From UBA9647 sp049522195 (GTDB lineage: Bacteria; Bacteroidota; Ignavibacteria; UBA10030), in contig JBEKOB010000048.1 in NCBI GenBank assembly GCA_049522195.1, positions 1 to 30,624 on the forward strand: DNA of 30,624 nucleotides. Direction: 5' to 3'. This document shows, piece by piece, positions 1 through 8,067 of the stretch; position 1 is the stretch's first letter, and each line of letters opens with the position of its first letter. The notes beneath the pieces were generated by a model. The model saw only the letters and a program-made list of their open reading frames with translations, did not search any database and had not been told where the DNA came from. A program made the translations under genes and the position numbers.

Positions 1-1
1 A

Positions 2-370
2 CTAGAGATACTTCTTCATCAGATTCAGCAGCTCCTCCGGATCCATCGGCTTGGTGTAGTAGTCGGCGCATCCCATATCGCGCGCGCGCTGTTTGTCCTC
101 AGGCTTTGCTTGTGCTGTGAAGGCGATGACAGGCACGTCCTTGGTCCGACTATCCGCCTTGAGGATGGGAATCGCCTGCCAACCATCCATCACCGGCATT
201 TGCATGTCCATCAGGATCAGGTTTGGAGGGTTAGCGAATGCCTTGTCGATAGCTTCCTGTCCGTTCTCTGCTATGATAAGATTCACATCCATGCGGCTCC
301 GGGCAAGAACGAAGCTCACAAGATCTCTGTTATCTTCATCATCTTCGACGAGTAATACCACCTTACTCAT
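2..370 (-). CDS. CheY-like single-domain response regulator
   Basis: A 122-residue stand-alone receiver domain with no output domain. It should accept a phosphoryl group from a histidine kinase and act by protein-protein contact. The full active-site set is visible: acidic pair at D10/D11, phosphoacceptor D55 in 'LILMDMQMPVMDG', switch residue T85 in 'VIAFTA' and K107 in 'YYTKP'. The gene is complete, with its TAG stop at 2-4. It starts 50 bases downstream of the coiled-coil/pseudo-receiver gene on the same strand and is probably co-transcribed with it. The partner kinase is not in the window. By context it may act on the pilus/secretion machine encoded upstream; that is inference. Receiver assignment is secure, target unknown. 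Confidence 0.93.
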   Translation of the reverse strand: MSKVVLLVEDDEDNRDLVSFVLARSRMDVNLIIAENGQEAIDKAFANPPNLILMDMQMPVMDGWQAIPILKADSRTKDVPVIAFTAQAKPEDKQRARDMGCADYYTKPMDPEELLNLMKKYL

Positions 371-420
371 GCTTGCTCTCCTCTGGTTTCAGGAAACGAT
401 CCATCAGCGGTCGTTTCCGG

Positions 421-2550
421 TTATTTGAGCGACGAGATGTATTCCCTGAACCAAGTCAACTTCTCGTTCATCAGATTTGTCAACTCTTCGTACTCAATCG
501 GCTGCTTGATAACGCCCTCATTGGGCTTCAGCTCTGAAGATTTGAGCTGAGCCATCTCAGCGGCTTCACCAATCAATACAAACGGAACATAGTTGAACTT
601 GGAATTCACCCGCAGGACGTGGAGGAACTTGATACCGCTCAGACTCCCCGGGAAATCGACATCACACAGGATGATATTCGGATTGACCTTCTCGATCTTC
701 TCAAGTGCATTTTCGGGCGTGATGGCCTGAACAACAGCAAATCCGGATGACTTAAGTCGGGGAGTAATGTCTTCCTTTGTCCCGATCAGCTTCGAGACCA
801 GGAGCACCGTTCCCTTGTACTGGTCGGCGACAAGATCGAGGAGGAATTTAGACTCGTTTTCAAGATACTCCGCGACGCTTACCTGGTAGACCTTCCGAAG
901 CCACTCCAACGTAGACGAAGAGCTCCGCAGAAGCTTCCGCTTTGCTACGATCTCCTTCACGGCTTTGCTGTACATGTCGAGCTTGACTTCACGAATCAGC
1001 GACTGCTCTACGTCGGCAGGTATCGAGAGCGCAACTGCTCGCTGGTGAAGTTCAAGTGCAGCCTTCTCATCGGGCGCCCCGTTGACCCAGGCCGCTTCAA
1101 GAGTTTCCCGCAATTGTTTGACCGGACTCTGGAGGTTCAACCTGCTGATTTCCTGCCGTGCATTCTTCTCCTGCTCCAGCGCTCGCGTCAATTCTTCAAC
1201 CTGGCGGCGCATGTCATCCAGCTTGCGCTGCTCCTCTGCAACACGAAGTTCAGCTTCCTTGCGGCGCAGCTCTTCCGCCTGACGCACTTCTTCCTGGCGT
1301 CGCCTCACTTCCTCCCTCATCTTCTCTTCGATCTCTTTTCGCAAGCGCTCTTCATTGGCCGCGAGCTCCTCAAACTGCTTCCGTCGCTCTTCCTCCTGCC
1401 TAATCTTTGCTTCAATCTCTTTCCGTCGCCCCTCCTCCGCAGTGGCGCGCCGTTCCAGTTCCTTCCGCTTCTTCTCTTCGTCGGCGACACGAATTTCAAG
1501 GTCTTTTCGGAGTTGCTCTTCTGTTGCCGCCCTGGCTTCCAACTCTTTGCGCCGTCTTTCCTCGTCCCGGCGGGCCATTTCCTCGCGGAATCGCTGCTCT
1601 TCAGCAGCCATCCGTGCTTCCATTTCCTTCCGGCGCTGCTCTTCTGCAGCGATGCGTGCCTCCAGTTCCCTTCGTTTCTGATCCTCGGCTGCCGCGCGAA
1701 TCTCAAGTTCCCGGCGGCGCTGTTCCTCGGCTGCAAGAGCTTCAGTTTCCCGCTGGCGGCGTTCCTCGGACGCTATACGGTACTCCAGCTCCTTCCGCTT
1801 CCGTTCCTCCTCAAGTACTCTGGCTTCGAGCTCTCTTCGGCGCTGCTCTTCCGCCATTGCTCTGGACTCAAGCTCCCGGCGCCGGCGCTCTTCGAGTCCC
1901 CGGTTGTCTTCCTCTCTGCGCCGTCCTTCTTCTGCGGCAAGCCTGAACTCAAGCTCCCGTTGCCGCTGTCGCTCAGCATCCAAACGGGCTTCCAGTTCCC
2001 TCCGTCTCTGATCTTCCGCGGCTGCAAGGGCGTCGACCTCGCGCTTCTTTTGTGCCTCGCCAGCAACACGTTCGGCGGCTTCCTTCTGGCGGATTTCTGC
2101 AAGCATCCGGACAGCTTCCTGGCGCCTGCGTTCCTCAGCAAGCTTCGCCTCTTCCGATTCCGAACCTGAAAGTACACCGCCCGCCTCAAGAGGCACCTTG
2201 GCAGTGGCGGGTTGTTCCGGATGAGCCTGGGGGTGTGGAGGGGGTGAAATCACCGGCGCCTTCGCGACCGATGGAACTGGTTTGGGAGTTGGTTTTGGAG
2301 GAGGAGCAGCCGCTTGTGCCGCGGCTTCCTTTTTCCTCGACGCTTCAAAATGTGCTATGCGGTCCTGAAACGCGAAAATGTAGACGTTGGAGGGATCGAG
2401 CTCTTTTGCCTTTTCCAGTTGTTGCTTGGCGAGATCGAACTGAAATTCTTTGAGGAATTTATCGGCGGCAAGAAGACACTGACGCGCAGCATCCTTGGCG
2501 GCATTGAGCTTCGTGAGATCTTGAACGGTATTTACGGTCTTGGCCGACAC
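421..2550 (-). CDS. TPR / long coiled-coil / C-terminal pseudo-receiver protein
   Basis: A 709-residue protein not recognised as a named family. Residues about 10-70 form helical pairs like a TPR ('FDLAKQQLEKAKELDPSN'). Residues about 80-130 are a Pro/Ala-rich linker. Residues about 135-500 are almost wholly Glu/Arg/Lys/Ala with a 14-residue (two-heptad) repeat close to 'AAEEQRRRELEAR', predicting a very long coiled coil or single helix. Residues about 580-709 resemble a receiver: D630 is present in 'IILCDVDFP' and a Lys in 'VIKQP', but the N-terminal acidic pair is replaced by 'LLVSKLIG' and the switch Thr region by 'VLIGEA', so it is probably not phosphorylated normally. The start is GTG; an in-frame stop lies about 20 codons upstream and there is no ATG between. 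It is followed by the CheY-like gene. The architecture recalls Myxococcus FrzS/AglZ in reverse domain order, which is a comparison and not a homology claim. Confidence 0.85.
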   Translation of the reverse strand: MSAKTVNTVQDLTKLNAAKDAARQCLLAADKFLKEFQFDLAKQQLEKAKELDPSNVYIFAFQDRIAHFEASRKKEAAAQAAAPPPKPTPKPVPSVAKAPVISPPPHPQAHPEQPATAKVPLEAGGVLSGSESEEAKLAEERRRQEAVRMLAEIRQKEAAERVAGEAQKKREVDALAAAEDQRRRELEARLDAERQRQRELEFRLAAEEGRRREEDNRGLEERRRRELESRAMAEEQRRRELEARVLEEERKRKELEYRIASEERRQRETEALAAEEQRRRELEIRAAAEDQKRRELEARIAAEEQRRKEMEARMAAEEQRFREEMARRDEERRRKELEARAATEEQLRKDLEIRVADEEKKRKELERRATAEEGRRKEIEAKIRQEEERRKQFEELAANEERLRKEIEEKMREEVRRRQEEVRQAEELRRKEAELRVAEEQRKLDDMRRQVEELTRALEQEKNARQEISRLNLQSPVKQLRETLEAAWVNGAPDEKAALELHQRAVALSIPADVEQSLIREVKLDMYSKAVKEIVAKRKLLRSSSSTLEWLRKVYQVSVAEYLENESKFLLDLVADQYKGTVLLVSKLIGTKEDITPRLKSSGFAVVQAITPENALEKIEKVNPNIILCDVDFPGSLSGIKFLHVLRVNSKFNYVPFVLIGEAAEMAQLKSSELKPNEGVIKQPIEYEELTNLMNEKLTWFREYISSLK

Positions 2551-2992
2551 TGCAATCGAGCGACTACGATATTTTCCTGAGTAAATCTCTTGCTTTGTGA
2601 ATCACACACCGCTGAAATCCGGTTCCCTCATGTCACCCAAGGACAACACTCAAGCCTCTACCTTCAGATCGCCTCCGTCCAAAGCCACATCGGTTGAAGG
2701 TGCATAATAATTGCGACAAAAGAAAGCACCGATGCTTTCTGGCTTTTGCGAGACATGAAGAGAGAACCTGGGAGGTGGTGTGGGAGGGCTGCGTGCGCCC
2801 TGAAGTGCAATTTCAGGAGTTGATACAATCCCGTCCCCGAAATTGCCTCATTATTGACGTCGTGAACTCTTTTCACGCAGCGGCTGGTCTGCTTGCCAGA
2901 TCGGAGAACGAGCAGCAACGCGTTTTGGTACAGACTGCCTTGTGTCAACCGAGACTCGACCGGAGTTTCGGTATAGCGCCCGGGATGTTCGC
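2551..2992. other. Intergenic stretch rich in inverted repeats; no convincing gene
   Basis: This 442-base gap lies between the pseudopilin stop and the coiled-coil gene start on the minus strand. Open frames cross it on both strands, but none has a family signature and they overlap hairpins. Inverted repeats seen: 2721-2740 (8-base arms), 2785-2801 (AGGGC/GCCCT), 2799-2817 (CCTGAA/TTCAGG), 2807-2846 (GCAATTTC/GAAATTGC, competing with the previous one) and 2861-2877 (CGTGAA/TTCACG). They could be an untranslated structured region or small RNA ending at the 2717-2740 terminator-like hairpin. No known RNA family was recognised. Confidence 0.4.
2717..2740 (-). terminator. Possible Rho-independent terminator
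   Basis: Read on the minus strand, a perfect 8-base stem AGAAAGCA/TGCTTTCT with a TCGG loop runs directly into TTTG, giving a short U-rich tail. It lies about 250 bases past the stop of the pseudopilin gene and could end that transcript or a small RNA. The tail is short, so confidence is moderate. Confidence 0.42.
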
Positions 2993-3556
2993 TCAGTACG
3001 ATGCCAATGCAGTGTACGTCACTGTTGGCAGGTACAATGGATGCTCCACGGACACTTCAATTTTCTTGAAATACGTTCTCGTCAACGTGCGAGTGTCGGG
3101 TGAGCTTGCATTAACGTAATAAACCTTCACTTTGACGATGAATCCGTTGATGCTCCCATAGTTCACCGTTCGCTGGTACCCATCGTAGTCATCGACATCG
3201 TTGAGCGCTACATACGACCTGTATTTACCATTATAAAGTGTGTCGGGACTTACAAGCAGTCCTCGTTCGGCGGCCGAAGGTCCCCATTCAGGCAGTATCT
3301 GCAGACTGTCATAAGGGCTAAGTTCAGTCGTCGCGGTAACTTTTCCAGTTACCAGTCTCGTCGAGTCTGGCAGCCCATCAAATCGTTTGCCCATGATCTC
3401 AAGCAGCAGGTCATTCGCGATTGTCGCCGACGAGACCAGCGCTTCCGACTGAAATTGGGCACTGGTGTTATCGTTAATCATCCTGTTCGCGCTGATAACC
3501 GACATCACCAGCAACAGGAGCATCCCTGCTGTAAGCATTGTTTGTCCGAGGTTCAT
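2993..3556 (-). CDS. GspI/MshD-like pseudopilin with non-canonical N-terminus
   Basis: A 187-residue protein with one N-terminal hydrophobic helix (about residues 5-24, 'MLTAGMLLLLVMSVISAN') and a polar, beta-rich remainder. The segment 'ATIANDLLLEIMGKRFDGL' and the later 'ALNDVDDYDGY' resemble minor pseudopilins of the GspI/PilV/MshD type, which sit at the tip of type IV filaments or type II secretion pseudopili. The normal prepilin leader is lacking: there is no Lys/Arg-Gly before the helix and no Glu five residues after the possible cleavage Gly (G4), where a Thr stands. The start has an AAGGGG site about nine bases upstream. It lies 93 bases downstream of the receiver/pseudo-kinase gene and probably ends the GspF-GspE operon. 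Membrane anchoring is clear; the pseudopilin role is inferred from these motifs and neighbours. Confidence 0.68.
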   Translation of the reverse strand: MNLGQTMLTAGMLLLLVMSVISANRMINDNTSAQFQSEALVSSATIANDLLLEIMGKRFDGLPDSTRLVTGKVTATTELSPYDSLQILPEWGPSAAERGLLVSPDTLYNGKYRSYVALNDVDDYDGYQRTVNYGSINGFIVKVKVYYVNASSPDTRTLTRTYFKKIEVSVEHPLYLPTVTYTALASY

Positions 3557-3649
3557 TCGAATCGTCCCCTTGGCCTAGACAAACAGCCTCTGACAAATAC
3601 CGCATGATCACGATGAATCAACACGTTTACAGCCATGATGGAACTTTCC

Positions 3650-4441
3650 CTATTGCTTTTTCGGGAACGAGTACGGGACCCCGCGAAGCTGCACATTCTT
3701 GAGGTTACCGTTCAACATATCGTGCAGGTGTTGTGTATAGTTGGCATCCGTGAAATTCCCATGGAGAACGTTTGCCATGTCCAGCATGGATTTCACAGCG
3801 GACGCAATGACACTGTACTCCTGCTTCAAGTCAGCAAATACCTGTGTCAGCCGCTGCTGCCCCTCATCGGCGACAAATGGTCGCAGTTTTGTTTCGTGCT
3901 CCTGGATATTCAGCGAGACCATCGAGAGGGAATTATTGACGATTTGAGCGATGGATGCCAAGGTGCTGTGGAATGTCTCTATAGCGACCAGGCTCTTTTC
4001 CCTCTCACGCTCAATCGCTTCCCGACGCTCTTTCTCTTTCCTGAAGAGATACCGCTCATACACGCCATCGATCAGAATCCCGATATGCTCGATCTCCACC
4101 TGCTCCTTCCGAACGTAGTCGTAGGCACCGAGCTTCATCGCTTCGACAGCGATCCCCTCGGATCCCGCAGCCGTCATCATGACGACCGGCGTGTCTAATT
4201 TCTGCTCGTGCATCCATTGCAGAACATTGAGGCCGGAAATGCCAGGCATGCGGTAGTCGAGCAGAATAACATCGAACCGATCATGCTGGAGGGCTTCGAT
4301 GGCCGCTTCTCCCGAGTCGGCGGAACGGACCCTGTACTTTCCACCTGCCGAAAGGGCTTGCTTCATAGCAATGCGGAAAGCGTCGTCATCATCGACCATG
4401 AGAAGTGTGCGGGCATCCATACTGTTTGCGGCGGCATTCAT
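3650..4441 (-). CDS. Response regulator with C-terminal degenerate HisKA-like helices
   Basis: A 263-residue protein. Residues about 10-125 are a receiver with an intact active site: D17-D20 acidic cluster, phosphoacceptor D62 in 'VILLDYRMPG', T89 and K111 (followed by Glu, not the usual Pro). Residues 128-150 are a charged helical linker. Residues about 155-225 resemble the dimerisation helix of NtrB-type kinases, but where those read 'AHEINNPLS' this reads 'AQIVNNSLS': the phosphorylatable His is Gln165, and no ATPase domain follows. It is therefore probably a scaffold or binding module, not a kinase. Start ATG has GAGGAG six bases upstream. It begins 29 bases after the GspE stop and is almost certainly in that operon. 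A role in controlling the filament machine is inferred from position only. Confidence 0.85.
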   Translation of the reverse strand: MNAAANSMDARTLLMVDDDDAFRIAMKQALSAGGKYRVRSADSGEAAIEALQHDRFDVILLDYRMPGISGLNVLQWMHEQKLDTPVVMMTAAGSEGIAVEAMKLGAYDYVRKEQVEIEHIGILIDGVYERYLFRKEKERREAIEREREKSLVAIETFHSTLASIAQIVNNSLSMVSLNIQEHETKLRPFVADEGQQRLTQVFADLKQEYSVIASAVKSMLDMANVLHGNFTDANYTQHLHDMLNGNLKNVQLRGVPYSFPKKQ

Positions 4442-4470
4442 GAGATTCTCCTCAAAAGAAACAAACGATT

Positions 4471-6273
4471 CTACTCCTCATCCTCCATAGTCACAGCTGC
4501 AATTTCTTCGAGCGTCGTAATTCCCTTCTTGACAAGCTGCAGACCCGAGATCCTCAAGGGCTGCATTCCGTGGCGGATGGCTTCCTGCCTGATCGCTTCA
4601 TCGTCCACGATGTCACCTGCCTGCAGAATGAGCTTGCGTATACTTTTTGTGAACGGAAGCGCTTCGTAGATGGCAGTCCGACCCTTGAATCCCTTGATAC
4701 AGCTGATGCACCCCACCGGCCTGTAGAGTTTTGCATCAGCAAGTTCTTCTTCCTTCATTCCGAGCTTAATGAGCGCTTCGAGCTCCGGGTGCTCGATCGG
4801 GACTTTGCACCGATCACAGAGTTTGCGGACCAGCCGTTGTGCGATGATAATGTTGATCGAGTATGCAATCAGGAACGGCTCAATCCCCATTTTGAATAAC
4901 CGTGAAACTGCGCTCGCGGCATCGTTCGTATGGAGGGTGGAGAGCGTCAGGTGACCGGTATTCGCAAGCTTGATGGCGAGTTCAGCGGTTATCCTATCAC
5001 GAATTTCACCAACCATGACGATATCCGGATCATGTCGCAGAATTGCCCGCAGCGCTCCCTCGAAATCGAGTTTTGGATTGAGCTTTACCTGTCTGGCCCC
5101 CTCGATCAAGAATTCCACCGGATCTTCAACGGTGATGACATTGACTGCGGGATCGATGATCGTCCGGAGCGCCGAAAACAGAGTCGTGCTTTTGCCGCTC
5201 CCGGTCGGGCCGGTAACCACAATCATTCCGTACGGTCTGGTGATCGCTCTCTTGAATGCGGTCTGAGAATACGGGTCGAAACCGATATCTTCCAGTTTCG
5301 TACTGAACAGGGGCTCCTGCAAGACACGAATGACGATCGATTCGTACTTACTCTTCAGTTCCTTGCCGATCGTAGGGATGACCGAGACACGAAAACGGAT
5401 CGTTTTCTTGTCGATGGTGAACTGGGCAAATCCATCCTGTGCCGTGCTTCGCTCGAACCTGTCGAGATTCATCGCCCGGTCTTTGACGACGGCAGCTACC
5501 GCTTCAGCGCGCGATTCTGTATTGGCATACCACATGGTCAGCTTGCCATCGATGCGAAAATGGAACTCAGTCCGTTTCTCACCGCGCGGAATAACGTGGA
5601 TGTCGCTCGCGCCTACGCGCACGGCATCAATAAAAACATTCTCGACAAGATCCACCAGGCCGCTGCGGTTGATTTCCTCTTCGAGCTCCTGCTCGTACAT
5701 CTCGGAGTCTTCTTCAACCTCTTCAACCGAAAGATCGCGGCCATCTGATTCAAGGTCCGCATACCCGGAACGCGTGATATTGACCCGCTGCCACAGATCT
5801 TCCCACTGGGCCAGCTTGATGTAGCAGATCTCGAATTTCTGAAATGGGAATGAACGGGCGATCGCATAGACTTCTTTTCGCGTTGGATCGGGTGTCACGA
5901 CCATGAGGCGTTCCGGTCGCTCAGGATCCATCATGAACGGAAGCGCACGGAATTCCAGCGCCATCGCACGGACCGTCGCGGGAAGCCCATTCAGATGCTT
6001 GCGAACAAATGCAAGGACCTCGTCAGTGAGCGCCTCCTCTTTGACTGCCACCTTGCGAAATGCGTAATAGTCGGCGATTTCGTCGTAGATACGATCCCGA
6101 TCCGCTTTGATATCATCGACCAGCACCTGAGGAAGCTTGCGCCGTCGCTCATGGGACTCGCGGCTCATGATTTCTACTGCCGCCAGAAGTTGATCCGGCG
6201 TGATGATCTCCTTCTCGACGAGCAGATCGCCGAATTCCCTTTTCGCTTTCCGTGTGTGGGTAGTTGTCGACAC
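4471..6273 (-). CDS. GspE/PilB/MshE-family secretion or pilus assembly ATPase
   Basis: A 600-residue cytoplasmic hexameric ATPase that powers pilus extension or type II secretion. Residues about 11-165 are a GspE N-terminal (MshEN-type) domain beginning 'FGDLLVEKEIITPDQLL'; the cyclic-di-GMP-binding pattern is only partly kept, without a clear RLG. An acidic linker covers about 183-201. The catalytic part has Walker A 'GPTGSGKST' (355-363), the Asp box around 'VEDPVEF', Walker B 'DIVMVGEIRD' (417-426) and the His box 'GHLTLSTLHT' (439-449). A zinc site CxxC-x32-CxxC uses C486, C489, C522 and C525, typical of extension ATPases and absent from PilT. Start is GTG, eight bases after the GspF stop. 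The GspF-GspE pairing marks the core of a type IV filament machine. It is unclear whether this one makes a pilus or a pseudopilus. Confidence 0.95.
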   Translation of the reverse strand: MSTTTHTRKAKREFGDLLVEKEIITPDQLLAAVEIMSRESHERRRKLPQVLVDDIKADRDRIYDEIADYYAFRKVAVKEEALTDEVLAFVRKHLNGLPATVRAMALEFRALPFMMDPERPERLMVVTPDPTRKEVYAIARSFPFQKFEICYIKLAQWEDLWQRVNITRSGYADLESDGRDLSVEEVEEDSEMYEQELEEEINRSGLVDLVENVFIDAVRVGASDIHVIPRGEKRTEFHFRIDGKLTMWYANTESRAEAVAAVVKDRAMNLDRFERSTAQDGFAQFTIDKKTIRFRVSVIPTIGKELKSKYESIVIRVLQEPLFSTKLEDIGFDPYSQTAFKRAITRPYGMIVVTGPTGSGKSTTLFSALRTIIDPAVNVITVEDPVEFLIEGARQVKLNPKLDFEGALRAILRHDPDIVMVGEIRDRITAELAIKLANTGHLTLSTLHTNDAASAVSRLFKMGIEPFLIAYSINIIIAQRLVRKLCDRCKVPIEHPELEALIKLGMKEEELADAKLYRPVGCISCIKGFKGRTAIYEALPFTKSIRKLILQAGDIVDDEAIRQEAIRHGMQPLRISGLQLVKKGITTLEEIAAVTMEDEE

Positions 6274-6281
6274 GTTTATGC

Positions 6282-7688
6282 TTATTTATCTCGGAGGTCG
6301 ACGATGGTGTCGGGCTTCGAAGTCATCGTCGATTGCGAGTCATGCTTTGGTTCAATTTTGATGGATGCGGTTTCAGAAGAGAGCAGTGTCAGGAAGACCA
6401 TAGCCACCATGATAACGATCGAAACGCCCACTTCGATCACGTTCACCAGGTTCTTCATCGCATACCGGTTTTCCATTTCATAATAATCGGCCAGCTGAAT
6501 GGAGGTTGCTTTTACACTTCCTGTCTCCGCGGCGGTTCGAAACCGTGAGATGATCATGTCCGGAAAGAAGTTGGCCATCTCCATCGCCTTCCAGAATTCT
6601 GTGCCGTACTTGAGCATCGTCGGTATGGCAACTGTTTTCATCTGACGCTCAAGATATCGATTACGGCTCGATTCGGCTGCGTTCTGGACTGCGTCGATGT
6701 TTTCGCCCGACGTATAGAGGATCCCAAGCACGCGACAGAACAATTCTGAACTGGTGTTCCGAAGAATCCTGCCGACGTACGGTATTTTGACCACCCACTT
6801 GTCGAACCACACACGCCCGTTGATGGTCATGATATACGCGTAGAAACTTCCGATCGCCGCGACAGCCACCGTGATGATCAGGATGATGTTTTCCCGAAGT
6901 ATCGCGCTTGCTTCCATCGAGAAGGCCGTCAGCGGAGGCATCTCTCCCATCACCGGCTTCAGCATTTCGACCATACGGGGAAGCAGGTACATGACGTAGA
7001 ACATCAAAGCACCGATCAACGCAAGCGCTGTAACGGCCGGCATGATCATCGCGCTCAGCAACCCCTTCCGCAAATCAGCCTGGCGCTCCACAAAATGCGC
7101 AACGCTTTCGAAAATCGCCTTCATGTCGCCGCTTTTCGAAGCGATCCCCAGCATCAAAGCCGTGTCGTGACCGATCACCTTTCCCTGGCGCAGAAATGCA
7201 TCCCGGGAATCAACTCCATCTTTGAGATCCCGAATGATCGCCCTCAGCGCCCCCCGCAAGTTCTTGTCGCGAACGTGTCCTGCCATGATCTGCAGGATTT
7301 CGTTGTAGGCGAGTTTCTGCTCGAGCAGCTTCGCGCTTGTGCCAATGAACGTGACGACTTCATCAGGTGAAGCGGCAAACCGGACATCATAGAACCGATT
7401 GACGCTCTTGACGGAGAACCCAAGCTTTTCCAATGCGGTAATGACTTCCTGCTTGGAGTACGCGCTCTGGACACCATCAATCTGATTCCCACCCCTAAGT
7501 ACGCGATAGGAGTAGGATTTCTTTTTGCTGACCGAGATTTTTTTCCAGCCGTACGTCTTTGCAAGCGCGCTGGCTCTTTTGCGAGCCGCAAACAGAGACA
7601 CCGATGTGATATACCTCTGGATGGGACGTCCAGACTGGTCGGTTGCCTGAATGCGATATTCTGAAGCGCTTAGTTGAGGCATATCCAC
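6282..7688 (-). CDS. GspF/PilC/MshG-family inner-membrane platform protein
   Basis: A 468-residue polytopic inner-membrane protein that couples the GspE-type ATPase to pilin insertion. Two GspF domains are visible: about 110-235 ('FIGTSAKLLEQKLAYNEILQIM') and about 310-440 ('LFCRVLGILYTSGENIDAVQNAAESS'). Membrane helices lie near 211-236, 265-288 and 415-438. The N-terminal 100 residues form a basic cytoplasmic extension, with two short segments resembling the family's usual lead-in ('YRIQATDQSGRPIQRYITS', 'YSKQEVITALEKLGFSVKSV'). The C-terminal tail after the last helix is about 30 residues, longer than usual. The gene sits 9 bases after the zinc-ribbon gene and 8 bases before the ATPase gene, a tight operon. 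Confidence 0.93.
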   Translation of the reverse strand: MDMPQLSASEYRIQATDQSGRPIQRYITSVSLFAARKRASALAKTYGWKKISVSKKKSYSYRVLRGGNQIDGVQSAYSKQEVITALEKLGFSVKSVNRFYDVRFAASPDEVVTFIGTSAKLLEQKLAYNEILQIMAGHVRDKNLRGALRAIIRDLKDGVDSRDAFLRQGKVIGHDTALMLGIASKSGDMKAIFESVAHFVERQADLRKGLLSAMIMPAVTALALIGALMFYVMYLLPRMVEMLKPVMGEMPPLTAFSMEASAILRENIILIITVAVAAIGSFYAYIMTINGRVWFDKWVVKIPYVGRILRNTSSELFCRVLGILYTSGENIDAVQNAAESSRNRYLERQMKTVAIPTMLKYGTEFWKAMEMANFFPDMIISRFRTAAETGSVKATSIQLADYYEMENRYAMKNLVNVIEVGVSIVIMVAMVFLTLLSSETASIKIEPKHDSQSTMTSKPDTIVDLRDK

Positions 7689-7697
7689 ATCAAAGAC

Positions 7698-7937
7698 TTA
7701 TGACCGCATGGACGGATGGTCAATCGCGGAATTCGCACCACGATAGCTGGAACCACAGTGGTGACAGAACTTTCCATGCGGATGCAGTATCGGCGCCCCA
7801 CATTGGGTGCACCGATCGATGAGTTTCGACCCACAGAGTATGCAGTAATAATGTTTCTCGAGAATGTGAGAGAAATTACTGCAGCTCGGGCAAAGGCGGT
7901 ACTGATTGTCCAGCTGTGTTTCGCCTGACAAAAGCAC
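7698..7937 (-). CDS. Small double zinc-ribbon protein, copy 2
   Basis: A 79-residue protein dominated by four CxxC pairs: C16/C19, C32/C35, C43/C46 and C58/C61, which should bind two zinc ions as two ribbons. A 'PILHPHGKFC' segment precedes the last pair. No transmembrane segment or catalytic motif is seen. Cysteine spacing (x12, x7, x11 between pairs) is identical to that of the upstream neighbour at 8068-8385, and large parts of the sequence match, so the two are tandem duplicates. The start is GTG; no ATG is available before the first cysteines, so the start is uncertain. It ends 9 bases before the GspF gene. Its function is unknown; an adaptor role at the filament machine is inference from position. 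Confidence 0.82.
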   Translation of the reverse strand: MLLSGETQLDNQYRLCPSCSNFSHILEKHYYCILCGSKLIDRCTQCGAPILHPHGKFCHHCGSSYRGANSAIDHPSMRS

Positions 7938-8067
7938 CTCGGTAAACCTATGGGTACAATATTATACGATATCGCCTCTGAAAATCCAAGGGTCAAACCG
8001 GCTACAAAGCAGGATCAGGAGATGCCACAGAGAGGGGAAGTACTGAGAGGTTCGGCCGTCTGGTAAA

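Noticed and set aside
1300..1900. Tandem DNA repeat or CRISPR-like array
   Set aside because: The periodicity of about 42 bases comes from coding 14-residue coiled-coil repeats; units vary and there are no spacers.
1045..2169. Long plus-strand open frame (374 codons) opposite the coiled-coil gene
   Set aside because: It is the complement of Glu/Arg/Ala-rich 14-residue repeats, giving a Leu/Phe/Pro-rich translation with no domain. The minus-strand frame has coherent TPR, coiled-coil and receiver parts.
2664..3119. Open frames on both strands across the 2551-2992 gap
   Set aside because: The plus-strand one needs a TTG start and overlaps the pseudopilin gene; the minus-strand one reads through the hairpins. 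Neither has a signature, although a conserved small peptide cannot be excluded.
4930..5748. Plus-strand open frame of 272 codons opposite gspE
   Set aside because: It lies wholly inside the GspE/PilB catalytic region, which has all family motifs on the minus strand. The plus-strand translation shows no recognisable domain.
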